Assembly: GCA_028583605.1 (NCBI GenBank)
Contig: CM053330.1
Span: forward strand, 23,028,129-23,092,128
Length of the DNA: 64,000 nucleotides
Direction of reading: 5' to 3'
Origin: Dastarcus helophoroides
Taxonomy: Eukaryota; Arthropoda; Insecta; Coleoptera; Bothrideridae
Position numbers and translations under genes: made by a program. The stretch's first letter is position 1. Every line of letters starts with the position of its first letter. Of the stretch, positions 10,795 to 21,400 are shown in pieces. The notes beneath the pieces were generated by a model that saw only the letters and a program-made list of their open reading frames with translations, was not told where the DNA came from and ran no database searches.

Positions 10795-11718
10795 TATAAA
10801 TTGAACTGTTCCGAATGTAATGCTGCCTGGGTCAATTTAGAAGTTAAATTGATTTGCAGCAGCTCAACTTAACTACATAATGTCAATTTATAACAGAAAA
10901 GTTAAAAGAAGATTTTCTTATACTCCTTAATTATTTGATCATTTTTATTCATTTGTAGACTACATACCCAAGGGTGCGTATGAAATGTATTTTGCTCTGA
11001 CGTCCCATTCCCACACTTAAAAATTTCATCAAGGTTTTACCTATTTTGTTTGAAAAAATACCTAAAACATCTCTGAGTAAAACTTATTTATTTCTTTAAT
11101 TTTAATAACAATAATTGCTACTCAAAAATATCTGACGTTTAATCCACCATAATAGCGGCGTTTGTTCAGACAGCAAGCTAAACTAAAATAAAAAAAATAA
11201 AATTCTAGACAAATTTTGCTTTGAACTTAAGCACAAAACCAACCAAAAATGTCAGGAGCAACTTTGATATTTTCAGTAAAAAAAAGAAAATAAATAAAAA
11301 TTTAAAATTGAAACTCTAAATTTTGATAGAAATTAAAAATTCCTAAAAATCTCGAAATTATTTTTTAAACTAGATTTTTTCACAAATTTAATGTTTTTTT
11401 TTCGACAAATTTTAATTTTAGTCCCATAAATTCGTTTTTCATCTCCAAATTTCAACTTTTTTTCGAAATGTAAATTTTAAGCACAAATTTTGACTTAACT
11501 CTTACAATTTTTAGAAAAAAGTCAGAAATCCCAAAATTCGATTGTAACGAAATTCAGATTTTGAGGCAAATTACAAAAAAAGCAAGAATTTGTAATTTTT
11601 AAAGTGAAACTGTCGTTTGGAATTACCACCATGCTAATTGTTGCTATCAACATGTTCTAATGTTAACAATATTATGTAATTGGGTAGGATCTGTAATAGA
11701 ATTAAAAAAAAACACGTG
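10795..11718. other. Crtc intron, AT-rich degenerate tract
   Basis: From about 11260 to 11600 the DNA is a loose run of AAATTT/TTCGAAA/AATTTTGA words, like the longer tracts at 13680-14940, 51880-53140 and 61390-62600. No gene is seen. Confidence 0.5.
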
Positions 11719-11790
11719 ATCGGCAGCGGAGTTTGAACTCCGACCTACCACGCAAGAAACAATCGTGCTACCCATCGAGCCATAACTTCT
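11719..11790 (-). pseudogene. tRNA-like sequence (SINE head or tRNA relic)
   Basis: On the - strand, TGGCTCGATGGGTAGCA resembles a Pol III A box and GGAGTTCAAACTCC resembles a B box. Spacing is about right for a tRNA-derived promoter. The T arm would need a 6-base loop and the two acceptor strands do not pair, so it is not a working tRNA. An A/T-rich stretch follows the 3' side. A decayed tRNA-derived SINE is the best guess. Confidence 0.45.
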
Positions 11791-11924
11791 TGTTAAATTA
11801 AAAGCTTAACTCTCTTGATAACCTATCCCTACGCCTACAACGTGTAAGTTAAATAGTGGAAAATGTGTATACTATAATTATTTAAATTGTGTTTGATATT
11901 GTATTTTATTGCAATTATTCCTAT

Positions 11925-12269
11925 AGTATCGAAATGTAATTGTACAATTTAGTTAGGGAATTTTCTAGAAAGATTTGATAAGGGAAAGCGGCCGCGATAA
12001 CGAAGCAAACGGCAAATAAGCGTTCCAGAAATTTCGGCAAACGATAGCCTTATCTGCTGAAAACTTCTAGAACCCGAACCAGAGATCTATATAAAGGAGG
12101 TCCGGTTGGCTTTCCCTCAATCAATCAGTCAGAAGTCAGTTATTTAGTTGGTTGTTGGAAATGAATAAACAGTGTTAGTGAATTGCAATTATAGTGTTCC
12201 GAGTTCAGTTTAGAAATAAAGTGGTTATAATTCATGCGTAATAATCATTCAAATCGATAGCCCGCAACA
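11925..12269 (+). repeat. 5' LTR of the 11.9-kb retrotransposon
   Basis: About 345 bases. The end is GCAACA, two bases before the primer-binding site. The start is deduced from the 3' LTR (TGTAACTAAATGTAATTG at 13145) and the reverse-strand copy (TGTAATAAAATGCAATTA ending at 63096); here the first bases have mutated (AGTATCGAAATGTAATTG). A promoter-like TATATAAAGG lies at about 12089 and a polyadenylation-like AATAAA at about 12163. Confidence 0.8.
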
Positions 12270-12271
12270 GC

Positions 12272-12289
12272 TGGTGTCAGAAGCGGAAT
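12272..12289 (+). promoter_or_regulatory. Retrotransposon primer-binding site
   Basis: TGGTGTCAGAAGCGGAAT directly follows the LTR. Its complement ends in CCA and resembles the 3' end of a tRNA, possibly tRNA-Leu. The same site reads TGGTGTCAGAGGCGAT in the reverse-strand copy at 62747-62762. Confidence 0.75.
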
Positions 12290-12435
12290 TAGTTGTGGAT
12301 TGTGCATTTATTTCTCGGACGAATTGGTGCGAGACGCGGACGCTATTAACTGTTGAATAGTTTATACCTGGTGCGTCAAGAAAAATCCTGAACATTCTAC
12401 AACGCTTTATCGAAACGAGGTTCAAATCAGTCAAA

Positions 12436-13111
12436 ATGGAACAACAATTGCAAGCGATATTACCAATGATAAAAAAACAACAAAGAACAAAAGAAGAACG
12501 AAGGCGACGAGAAAAAGAACAGGAGGAAGAACGGAGACGAAAAGAAAAAAAAGAAGAACAGAAAAGGAATGCAGACAAACAAGAACTGCATAATCTATTG
12601 GCAAATATAATAAAAAAATAGAAGTAGACGTTGCAAAAATGCGAGAAGAAATAAAAGAAGAGATTGGCGAAGTCAAAGAAGAATTCAACAGCAAGCTTCT
12701 TGATTTGGAAAATGTAACGCAGCTGCGGTTTCCGTGTGATTTGGTGTTTGGATTACCAAGGAAGATCCCCAGGGAGACGGTGGGTTTTGTAGACGGCTTG
12801 AGAGAAGCCATGTTGGAGACACGTGCCCTGGTGCGGACGAAGATCAACTTCTCGACGGACCGGATGAAAACAAGATATGACGTAAACGCCATCCATGGAG
12901 GTTTCAGTGAGGGCGAACTGGTATGGCTATACACCCCTCAGCGAAGGAAAGGAGTTTCGCCGAAGTTTACGCCATCTTGGGAGGGGCCGTACAAAGTGCT
13001 GAAGAGAATCAACGACTGGTGTACAGAATCCAGCGCAGCCCCAGGACCAAGATGAAAGTGGTGCAGCTCAACAGATTGTGCAAATATAACGGCAAAGTGA
13101 CTCATTGGAAC
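12436..13111 (+). pseudogene. gag start fused to integrase C-terminus (deletion product)
   Basis: The first part (12436-12621) reads MEQQLQAILPMI, then a long Arg/Glu/Lys-rich coiled coil ending LANIIKK and a stop. A further Met-led frame (12639) gives MREEIKEEIGEVKEEFNSK and LDLENVTQ, matching gag of the 60.6-kb copy. It then switches abruptly to LRFPCDLVFGLPRKIPRETV and GELVWLYTPQRRKGVSP followed by SWEGPYKVLKRIND, the typical C-terminal tail of gypsy-type integrase. The last part (VYRIQRSPRTKMKVVQLNRL) is in another frame, so there is also a frameshift near 13018. The join lies near 12718 in CGCAGCTGCGG. It cannot encode an active polyprotein. Confidence 0.8.
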
Positions 13112-13144
13112 TGATCGAAACGAGCAGTCCTGAAAGGGAGGCAG

Positions 13145-13192
13145 TGTAACTAAATGTAATTGTAAAATTTAGTTAGGTAATTTTCTAGAAAG
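13145..13192 (+). repeat. Truncated 3' LTR
   Basis: Matches the first ~50 bases of the 5' LTR (AATTTAGTTAGG, TTTTCTAGAAAGAT) right after the polypurine tract, then diverges at 13193. Confidence 0.8.
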
Positions 13193-15357
13193 ATAAACAC
13201 TATTCTCTTCGTAAGCAAAGACTGACTACATCAAAAAAAGAAAAAACGCTGGCAAATTTTGGGTGATTCCAAAAATTTACCGAAAGGGTATGTAGCAATG
13301 ATTATGGATTTTTTTGCCAAGTAATCCACTGAAATACCAGTGCACAAATTTGGAATGCAAAGCTTTCAATGTAAATAGACCATTTTGCTATTTTATTAAG
13401 AGAACTCTTTGAACTGCTTACGCATACCCAAATAGTTATGTTAAATCTTATGTCAGTAATATTAAACAGAATGCCCCAAAATTACTATATATATATTACT
13501 TATTTTGAGGTTTAAAATCAAATTGACAAAAATAACTCTTGGGTGATAACTAGAGACCGGATTTTAGTCACAATCAAATAAGGTAAAAAGATGAGCAAAA
13601 TGTTAAATTAGGCAAAAACGAGCAGCTAAAAAAGGCACTAAAAAGGTAAAACACGTTAAAAAACAGTCTACAACTCATAATTAACACGAAAAACATTTAT
13701 TGAAAATTTTCAATGAAATTTAAAAAAAAAATCAAATATACTCAGTATATTCAGAAGAAGTATAACATTTTCAAATGAAGAAATTTTAAAAATTTTGAGT
13801 TCATTCTCCAATTTCCACAACAAATACTTGATATTTTTACTCTATACTCATCGGAATTTTTTTCGAAATTTTGATTTTTAAATCTGAGGATTCGTTAGAA
13901 GTTTACACTTTCTAGAAAAAATTAAAATTTTGAGACTAAATGTCGAAAATTCGCGAAAAAAGTTCATCATTTTAAGGTTAAATTTGTTTTTAATTTTTTT
14001 TAATAAATTTTAAATAAAATTTTAATTTTTTTAATTAAATGAAACTGTTCTTGACATTTTTTCTTTTTTACTCACGTTACTTTACGATTTTAAATTTTAT
14101 TTAAAAAATATCGAACTTTGTATAGGTTAAAAATTTCAAGCTTAAACTCCACATTTTGAGAAAATATTCAAATTTTAACAAAAACTGGAGATTTATACAA
14201 GCGGTCTTTCCAGATTTAACACGAAATTTCGAGAAAAGCTTGGATTTTGTGTCACTATTTTTATAATTTTTGAATTAAAAGATTTAAAGTTTATATTCGG
14301 TATTTGAATAAAATTTTGAATATTCGACTCTTTATTAAAAGTTGAAAAGCTCTTATAAGTCATAATTATGAGAGGACATATTTTAAAAATTTAACTTCAT
14401 AAATTTCTGCTATAATTTTTCTAAAATGTCGATTGAACTTTAAATAAAATGCCTAAAATAACGATTTTTTTTATAAATTTCCAGTTTTATACAAAATTTG
14501 AGAATTTTTAGACTGAAAAATTCAGGATTTTTTTTTATAATTAGCCAATCAGTTTAATTTGAAATTTTTAATTTTTTCGTAAAATTTACTGTGTAATAAA
14601 AAAATGTCGAATTTTTTTGTTATAATGCTGGTTTTTTTTATATTTTGACGATTCCGAAAATTCCACTTTTTTCTAAAACTTTCGACCTCCAAGTAAAAAC
14701 TTTCAAAAAAAATATTGAAATTTCTATCTTATTTATCAAATTTCAACTTTAAATTCATATTTTTAGAAAAATTTGATTTATAAATATAAAATTTTCACAA
14801 TTTTTCGAGTTTAAAATGCCAAGATTAAAGTCGAAATTCTGAAAAAAATGGACTTAATAACTTTTTTCAAAATTTTTACATTAGCATTGGCTCAATATTC
14901 AGACTTCTTTAAAATTTGAAAAAAAATTTAAAAAAACGATTTTATTCCAGCTGACTTCAAACTATGTCTTTAAATAGAGCACTTTCTAGAGGTAGTTTTC
15001 GCACACAAGTGCGAGTTATAAAAGGCAGTTCAAACCGAAATTTTAGAAAAGGAATATCTTTGGGGTAATTTTATCGTCTTACCCACTCATCTGTTTTTAT
15101 TTAGAAATTGAATTAGGATAAGTATAATCGCAGGCAAAATTTAAAGGAGTAAACGCACATTTGTCGGCATGGTACGGACGGCAGGGACGGTACGGACGGC
15201 ACTCTACGGATTTTATTATAGGGTATCACACATATACGTACATCGGCATAGCCGGCAGATTAATGCAGGCGTCGGACACTATCAAAGGAAAGTTTGCAAA
15301 TCTATAAATGACGAAATATTTCTAAATTTTAGTAATTTTTAGTTTATACAGGCTCAG
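13193..15357. other. Crtc intron; long AT-rich degenerate tract
   Basis: 13680-14940 is a monotone mix of AAATTT, TTTTCGAAA, AAAATTTTGA and similar words, without exact tandem units. A short GC-rich tandem (GGTACGGACGGCA twice) lies at 15170-15201. No gene is seen. Isolated words at 14990-15060 and 13440-13500 do not resolve into an element. Confidence 0.55.
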
Positions 15358-15630
15358 TCATAGTACGGTAAAAATTAAAATACAAATCTTGTCCCCTGAA
15401 ACCAAGACAGATTAAAAAACACAACAAAGGTTGCTGTAACACTTTTGGACAGCCAAGCTATCATCTTTAGAGAGATGTCCCTCAGAATTCTCTGAAGATG
15501 ATAGCTTGGCTGTCGAAACGCGTTAGAGCAACCTTTGTTGTGTTTTTTAATCTTGCTTCGGGGGACAAGATTTGTATTTCAATTTTTGAAGAAAGTCCGT
15601 TCCACTAAAAAAAAATAGTACGGTAAAGCT
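15358..15630 (+). mobile_element. Retroposed palindrome with target duplication and hammerhead-like core
   Basis: The direct repeat ATAGTACGGTAAA occurs at 15360-15372 and 15617-15629. Between the copies is a near-perfect palindrome (about 15371-15588): AATACAAATCTTGTCCC... is answered by ...GGGGGACAAGATTTGTATT, and ACAACAAAGGTTGC by GCAACCTTTGTTGT. It is followed by AGTCCGTTCCACT and an A run that leads into the second repeat. A 13-base duplication plus an A-rich 3' end points to retroposition. The 3' portion (ACAAGATTTGTATTTCAATT ... GTCCGTTCCACCAAAAAAA) recurs at about 17445-17507, so this is a family end. The right arm has a hammerhead-like core (next entry). A Penelope-like element end is one possible origin. 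Confidence 0.6.
15488..15530 (+). ncRNA. Hammerhead-ribozyme-like motif (candidate)
   Basis: The order TTCT-CTGAAGA-T-GATAG-CTTGG-CTGTC-GAAA-CGCGTT-AGAG fits a minimal type I hammerhead: stem I TTCT/AGAG, core CUGANGA, stem II GAUAG/CUGUC with a CUUGG loop, core GAAA, and a very short stem III C-GC-G followed by UU. One departure is an unpaired T between the core GA and stem II. The mirror copy in the left arm has lost the core (CTAAAGA). Short-stem-III hammerheads are known from Penelope-like retroelements. Function is not shown; the match is by eye. Confidence 0.35.
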
Positions 15631-15999
15631 CTGTAGCTCCTACAGATTCTTCGCTCAAAAAAATATTTTTGATACAAAGCGCACATTCTAAAAAAGAGTG
15701 GTGCACTGAAGTTGCCTTTTTTTAAATGGAACACCCTATATATTTTTACATATTGAATGACAAAATGCTGATTAAAATTACTTCAAATAATAGAAATCTG
15801 TGGTTAACAGTTCTTGAGATATTTAGAAAAATAATGAAATTTAAGTCTACATTGCAAGCTCCCTTGATAGGCGGGAACCACCCAAATGATTTTATTTTTA
15901 GTGCAGACTATTTAAAAACATGCTCTTCTTAATTTTATTGAAATAACATTTGAAGTTATATAGGGTGATTAGCAAATACAAAATGACATTGACATGTTA
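15631..15999. other. Crtc intron, fragments only
   Basis: Contains an isolated MITE-like word AATGGAACACCCTATATAT (15726-15744). The short open frame at 15726-15932 shows no recognisable domain. Confidence 0.4.
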
Positions 16000-16390
16000 A
16001 ACCAAGATTTTCCAGGCTTTAATTGGTTTTTAGGTGGTTGAAAAATATGCCAAATTCGAAAATAATCAAATCCAGTATGGCGTCCATAAGAAACAACAAA
16101 GTTGACATAATTTTCTCAGAAACAGTTAAATTTAGAAGAAAATAACTTACACCAAAGGCTTCAAAAACAACTAATTACAGTTTTTGAATTTTTACAATCG
16201 TACTTCAAAAAACAAGTTATAGCTGATTTTTAAAAATGGCGATTTTCAGTTTTTTCTTTATAAAATCAAGACGAATTGCAATTCAATTATTGTTTCAGCG
16301 CAATAATATTGGGCATTAAATTGTGCAATACTTTGTCCATTTAAGCTTTCTTGTATCTAAAAGTTTACGAGATCCCTGTAATGGAAATCA
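16000..16390 (-). repeat. Dispersed repeat family B, copy 3 (inverted)
   Basis: Reverse complement of 4985-5385. It ends in GTTTACGAGATCCCTGTAAT, the mirror of ATAGGGATCTCGTAAAC at 4985, and contains ATAATTTTCTCAGAAACAGT and AAAATGGCGATTTTCAG. Confidence 0.7.
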
Positions 16391-16609
16391 AATTTGGTTC
16401 CACCTTTATAATGCTAAAAAAATTGCCAAAAGATGTATTAATAATTAACATTATTTCATAACCGAAGGCGAAAGCGCAATATTACTGACCATTAATTTCA
16501 AAGAACTAATAACATTAGAATATGTTTCTTTTAATGTTGGTGGAATTTTTATTATTATTATTATTATTATTCATTGATTTATAACAAATGTGTTTTTTGT
16601 TATTTTTAG
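16391..16609 (+). other. End of Crtc intron with (ATT)n microsatellite
   Basis: An ATT repeat of about seven units lies at 16550-16571. The acceptor TTTTTGTTATTTTTAG is at 16609. Confidence 0.6.
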
Positions 16610-16803
16610 ATTTTTCGTCGGCCGCGGACGACAATACAAGACACGATCTATCCAAACAATTCGATTCTGATCTGTTTTCAGAAGAAAGTTTACGCGAGAG
16701 CCTAGGTCCATTAGATTTCGATGGATTACAAATGTTATCCGATCCAGGCATTAACCTTATACCAGACAGTGTTGAAGATCATTTTAGACTGGACCGTTCA
16801 TAA
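16610..16803 (+). CDS. Crtc: Crtc terminal coding exon, transactivation tail
   Basis: Acceptor ATTTTTAG. The first two bases complete the Asp codon begun in the previous exon, giving PDIILTDFSSAADD. The exon reads on through DLSKQFDSDLFSEESLRESL and GPLDFDGLQMLSDPGINLI to PDSVEDHFRLDRS and stop TAA. The 'GPL.FDGL.MLSDP......D..VED.FR.DR' tail is the conserved C-terminus of CRTC proteins from insects to mammals; in mammals this region activates transcription and contacts general transcription factors. This exon gives the firmest identification. A perfect GTAAGT starts four bases after the stop, which may be a 3' UTR splice donor. Confidence 0.95.
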
Positions 16804-16873
16804 CACAAGTAAGTTTTTTCTTTTTATATTTTAAACTCATTCAACCTAAATAAGTAAATAAACTCCCAACATA
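16804..16873 (+). other. Start of Crtc 3' UTR
   Basis: ACACAA precedes GTAAGT at 16808. An AATAAA at 16857-16862 could serve as a close poly(A) signal, just before the MITE at 16874. The sequence alone does not tell whether the transcript is cut here or spliced to about 20777. Confidence 0.45.
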
Positions 16874-18343
16874 CAGGGTGTTTTCGAATAAGAAGCTAAT
16901 ACTGAAGGAGTATAAGAATTTATATCAATATAGGTCCGAAACCGCTTTATTTTTAAGATACAGGGTGTTGAAAATAAAGAGAATAGTTGGTTTTTTCTTA
17001 AATACATTGAAACCGTTTGAAATATTTTTTTGAATTTCTAACTAGATTTAAAAGCGCATTTTCTGAAAAAAAAATATTTGCTCTACTTGCATCAGTGGCG
17101 TACGTGCCAACGTCTGAGTATTCTTAACAAGAAAAATGGCACGCAACTGCTTTTTTCCCAAAACAAGTACCAATTTCATAAACAACTTTTATTTCTTGGT
17201 AAAATGCTTCATTGACTTTTTATGAAATATTTTCCATTAAAAAAATTGGGCATTTATGGGGACTGCCGACAGAAGTGAAAACCTAAAACTATGATATAAA
17301 AAATTTCAAAAAAAATCTTTTTCAAACTTTCAGCGGTTTCTTTCAGTTGAGAAGTACAAATAATTGGGGACGGCGACTAACATCCACTCCCCCCCCCCCA
17401 AAATACCACCAAATTTTATTTTTTATATATCTTCATTTTTCAGGAAACAAGATTTGTATTTCAATTTTTGAAGATAACCAAGGACCAGTCCGTTCCACCA
17501 AAAAAATATATATTACATATATGGTAATCCCATGCATTTTTCCCTATCTTTATTCGCTGAGCGCGCCTAAAGAAGATTTCACTTCAAAAATAATAGTTCA
17601 CTTATTTTGCGCTATGGGTTTATTAGTTATTAAAAAATGTTACTTCCAAAAAACCTGTAAATCTAACGTATTCAACGTAGATTTTCATAAAGAAACCACA
17701 ATGTTCCCTTAAAATAAGACATTACATTCGTAGTAAAGAATGTAAAGCGCCTATTGAAATGCAAGGAAATGCATTTTATTATTTTAATCGAAAACCATTC
17801 GTCGGACGAAAAAAGTTTAGAGAGAATTTTTACTAAGGAATAAAATGTCTTAATGAAAACCATATTTATTTTAAAAAAAAATCAGTGGCGTGATTTTTTT
17901 TTTCTTATTTTCTTGACTAAAAATGTTAAAGGACATGTTAATTGAAAACCTTTCGTCATACAAAAAGAAATTTGGGTACATTTTTACAAAGAAATGAGGA
18001 TGTTTATGAAATTAATACATATTTTGACAAAAAGCAGTGGCGTACTATTTAATTCGTTAGGAATACTCGAGGGCAAGTTAGCGCGGACACTCTTAATAGA
18101 AGTAGAACAAATATTTTTCCTGCAAAAAATGCTTTTTTATGCTTATAGTTTTAGTATTTGCAAAAATTTTAAAAAAATCTTTCAAGAGGTTTCAAAGTAT
18201 TTAAAGAAAAATAAATTTTTTTCCAATTTTCAAGGCCCTGTATCCTAAAAATAAAGCGGTTCCGGACCTATGTGTGTATAAACTGTTACACTTAAAATGA
18301 CCCAATGACTTTAAATATTAGCATCTTATTCGAAAACGGCCTG
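16874..18343. mobile_element. Foldback MITE family A, complete copy
   Basis: The ends CAGGGTGTTTTCGAATAAGA and (reverse complement) CAGGCCGTTTTCGAATAAGA are inverted. The arms continue inward for several hundred bases through TAGGTCCG.AACCGCTTTAT, TTTGAAATATTT and AAGCAGTGGCGTAC blocks. A long C run (CCCCCCCCCC) occurs at about 17389-17398. It is flanked by TA on the left; the right flank reads AT. The open frames inside (17347-17712, 17994-18248 and others) match no domain and look accidental. Relatives are at 1-985 and 26096-26560. Confidence 0.8.
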
Positions 18344-18966
18344 ATATATCGCTATATCCTGCCGGCATACGCTTTGGACTACCATCATTTATTTGAAGTT
18401 AATTTTATTACTATTATCCCCAATCATCTGGTTACTTCATGACGTAGCGTTTTGGGATTATCGCCTCCAGTTTTACAACGCTTCTCGGTCGCAGGAAAAT
18501 TTATGGTACATGAGGTCCATTTATAATATACCATTGTGATTAAATGATTTATTTTCTGACACGGTCACCTGTTAGATATTACATGTATCCATGCGCCAGA
18601 CTTTTAAGCTTTAATTCACGCGCTGGGTATTTTTGACTCTGTAATTTTAATCTTTCAGAAATGGGTGGCATTGCAGCATATTTGTATTTAAAATAAAAGG
18701 TAGATTTCAAATCATGTTTACTTATAATTAGAACCATAAATATAACATTTATTGATTTTAAAAACACAACAAACTTTTCTGGAGGTATCCCAAGATGTTT
18801 TGAATAAGCGATATCTAACTTAGTTGATAAGATAGAGAGATGAACAAATTTTTGTTTGAACGGCATCAATTAATCTATTACAATGCGCCTTCAAACTTTG
18901 CTATAAACAAACGGACTCCTGTTTTCTTCAAATTTTTTTTTGTTACAAATAAATTTTCAGTACATT
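18344..18966. other. Post-Crtc DNA, nothing assigned
   Basis: AT-rich. It includes a - strand open frame of 96 codons (18579-18869) in which I see no known motif. Confidence 0.4.
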
Positions 18967-19856
18967 CAAGGTGATTCAAAATCCAATGTATTTATTTAAC
19001 AGCGCATTCTTGGGGCCAAAATAAGACTATCTTTCTATAAACATGTGAAAAGTGCATCTATCGAAAGTGGCATAAGAAAAATCCTTGATCTCAAATTGTG
19101 ACCACAGTTATTGATCAAATCTTCTGAAAAAGTTTTTTTAGGCACTTTTTGCTTCAATTTAAGGGGATGAAGGCTGTTTTCTGACCAAAATATTGCATTT
19201 CCACTGGAAAACTTTAAATTTGAATAAAGTCGTCTTCAAAAAATTTAAAAATTTTGACTGCCGCTTTTTCTGATACAACGTATCGTTTGCAAAAAAAAAG
19301 TTGCCAATTAAAGGGGAGTACAGTAATACCCCGACTTAAAATATCTGGACTTACACGGTGACTGATGACCCCTTTCCACCCATATATTTTTCTCGAGGCA
19401 TTAAAGGATTTAATAGAAAAAACTTTTTATATCAAAGAAATTGTATTTATAATGTGAATGGGACTGACCTGTTGTAAATTAATAATTAATTAAAATTTAT
19501 ATGCATTTATATGCAAAAATATACCCCACCCCGTCTTATGCGAATTCGACTTGGGCGATTTTCATCGGTCCCACCTATCGCTTAACTTCGAGGTATTACT
19601 GTATTACCAAAATAATCATTATCAATCTAATTAAGTTTACATGGCATTTGCATTTTGCATTTTTTGCATAACAAATATTGACAATGCCCTCTCCGTGCCA
19701 CGATACAACGCTCCATTCTTCAACAGATAGACCCTCGGACACGATCGCTATAACTCGGGTGCATTTTAGGACACATGTTTATAAGAAGAAAAAACTCTTA
19801 TTTTGACCCCAATAATATGCTCTTAAAATATGTAAATTGAGTTTGGAATCACCCTA
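18967..19856. mobile_element. Foldback MITE family D, copy 1
   Basis: CAAGGTGATTCAAAATCCA at the left is mirrored by TTTGGAATCACCCTA at the right. Inside, GGGGCCAAAATAAGA is answered by TCTTATTTTGACCCC. A 281-base pogo-like MITE is nested inside it (19321-19601). Confidence 0.75.
19321..19601. mobile_element. pogo/Tigger-like MITE nested in family D
   Basis: The inverted ends CAGTAATACCCCGACTTA and TTAACTTCGAGGTATTACTG are flanked by TA on both sides. The interior is short and non-coding. A larger relative (680 bases) is at 38997-39676. The CAGT...ACTG ends with TA targets fit the pogo/Tigger branch of Tc1/mariner. Confidence 0.8.
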
Positions 19857-20776
19857 TATATTAAATCAACGCTCCTAGACTTGGATTTTTGAAATCGTCT
19901 TTTTACTGATCTGTTTGGTTAGACTGCATAATTTCTTAATATTTTGTAGTTTTTGCAGTTAAATTTTAGAATGCATTTATCAGTTGACTCGAATTATTTT
20001 TATATGGTCCTATTGTTGGTAACATCGCTTGAGGGAGTCGAAAGATTAGTATCACGATCATGAGGTACCCCTTTAATTAATAACGAAAAGACAAGGAGAT
20101 TTAATTATTTTTTTTTTAATCTTGTTTAATCGAACTAATTGAGATCTACATATGTTCTCCTGGGAATATTTGCCACACAAATTCTGCTGTTTTCCGAGAG
20201 TGTTAGGTTGTCCTTTTCAAAGCAACTAACCACCGTTGTTTTTTGTTTTGAAAACTAATTGCTAATCGCTGACCCGGATTATGTAACTTCTAACATTTTT
20301 AATAAAATAGTGATATACTACGAATGAAATGTTGAAACACCACATCCTTTTGTTTTTTTTTTAGTAAAAACAAATGTTCAACACGATTTCATAATTATAT
20401 TATAAAAAAAACTTCATTGCTGATTGCGGGGCTCTTACGATAAAAAGTCATATTAATAATAATAAAAACAACACCCGTAACATGATTTTTTATGTATATC
20501 TCTCTCACATGTGTTCGTTACATAATTTTGTCTTTCTTTGCTTTATCCATTTAATCAGATCAGTGGATATATTCGACCGCATTTATTAAAGACGTCTACA
20601 AGTGAGAACTAATCCCTTCATACAGTGTTCTCGTTTTATTAGGAAATAGGTTACAGATAAATTTTAAGATTTTCTTATTTGCTTTTCTGGTTTACGTTGT
20701 GGTAGTTGCTTAAAAATACTATGACGATAAAATCAATGGAAATCGTTTTGCTGAACTATTATGATTAAATTTTTAG
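19857..20776. other. Intergenic or 3' UTR intron, nothing assigned
   Basis: AT-rich with several poly-T runs. No open frame or inverted repeat stands out. Confidence 0.4.
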
Positions 20777-21400
20777 GGATCCACTGCCATCTTCTGAAAA
20801 TTAGTAGATTAAGAACAAGAATAGGCGGCAATCGTCCGACTGCCAGTCATATTCAAATCCACCAATTGTGATTTACTAGATTTAGTGACTTCCCTAAATA
20901 TGTGGCCAATTCAACAAGTCCGAAGGTGCAAAACAATGATTCTGCGAAGAACTTTTTCACATATTACGATTTGATATTTATTGTAATGATGGCATTGTCG
21001 TTAGTTCTATAAGATCAACCAATTATTTTGTAAGACTGACTGTCTATATTAACGAATTATGGAATAATATAATTTTAATCAAAGATACAAAATGATTTAA
21101 ATCCGTTCATACTACTGTACATTGTTCTTTTATTAGGCTATTTAATTAAGTATAATTATATTAATAATAAACTTTTTAAAGACAAAACTTTAGAGAATAT
21201 TATATAGTAAATGTTTTTATATATTGGCGCTATAGGTATTTGTACAAGACAAAAGTCGTGTTTAATTTGTTAAGAATGTTCATTGTTTAAAAGATGCCAT
21301 TTTATTTCCAGATTGTATATATTTCTTATAGGTAGATTGTTTTATTGTATATAAGAATTTTAATAAAATTTTGGAGGCATCCGAATTTGTGGGTACAAAA
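20777..21400 (+). other. Crtc: Candidate distal 3' UTR exon of Crtc
   Basis: Starts after AAATTTTTAG and begins GGATCCACTGCCATCTTCTG. It is free of the dispersed repeats that fill the surroundings and ends near AATAAA (21362-21367) followed by a G/T-rich stretch. Together with the GTAAGT four bases after the Crtc stop, this suggests a 3.97-kb intron in the 3' UTR. It rests only on splice-like signals and lack of repeats. Confidence 0.35.

Larger units (their letters stand above)
11925..13192 (+). mobile_element. Internally deleted Ty3/gypsy-like LTR retrotransposon
   Basis: Left to right it has a 5' LTR (11925-12269), a two-base spacer, a primer-binding site starting TGGTGTCAGAAGCGG (12272), a short gag start, a direct jump to the 3' end of pol (integrase C-terminus), a purine-rich tract AAAGGGAGGCAG and the first 48 bases of a 3' LTR (from 13145). 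Everything between the gag coiled coil and the integrase tail is gone: protease, reverse transcriptase, RNase H and the integrase catalytic core. It sits in a Crtc intron in the sense direction. A second, differently broken member lies at 60590-63096. Confidence 0.85.

Noticed and set aside
12249..12934. Two - strand open frames (109 and 167 codons)
   Set aside because: Antisense of the gag-integrase fusion of the LTR element; no domain of their own.
17347..17712. 121-codon + strand open frame
   Set aside because: Lies within the family A foldback, includes the C run and low-complexity sequence, and shows no domain.
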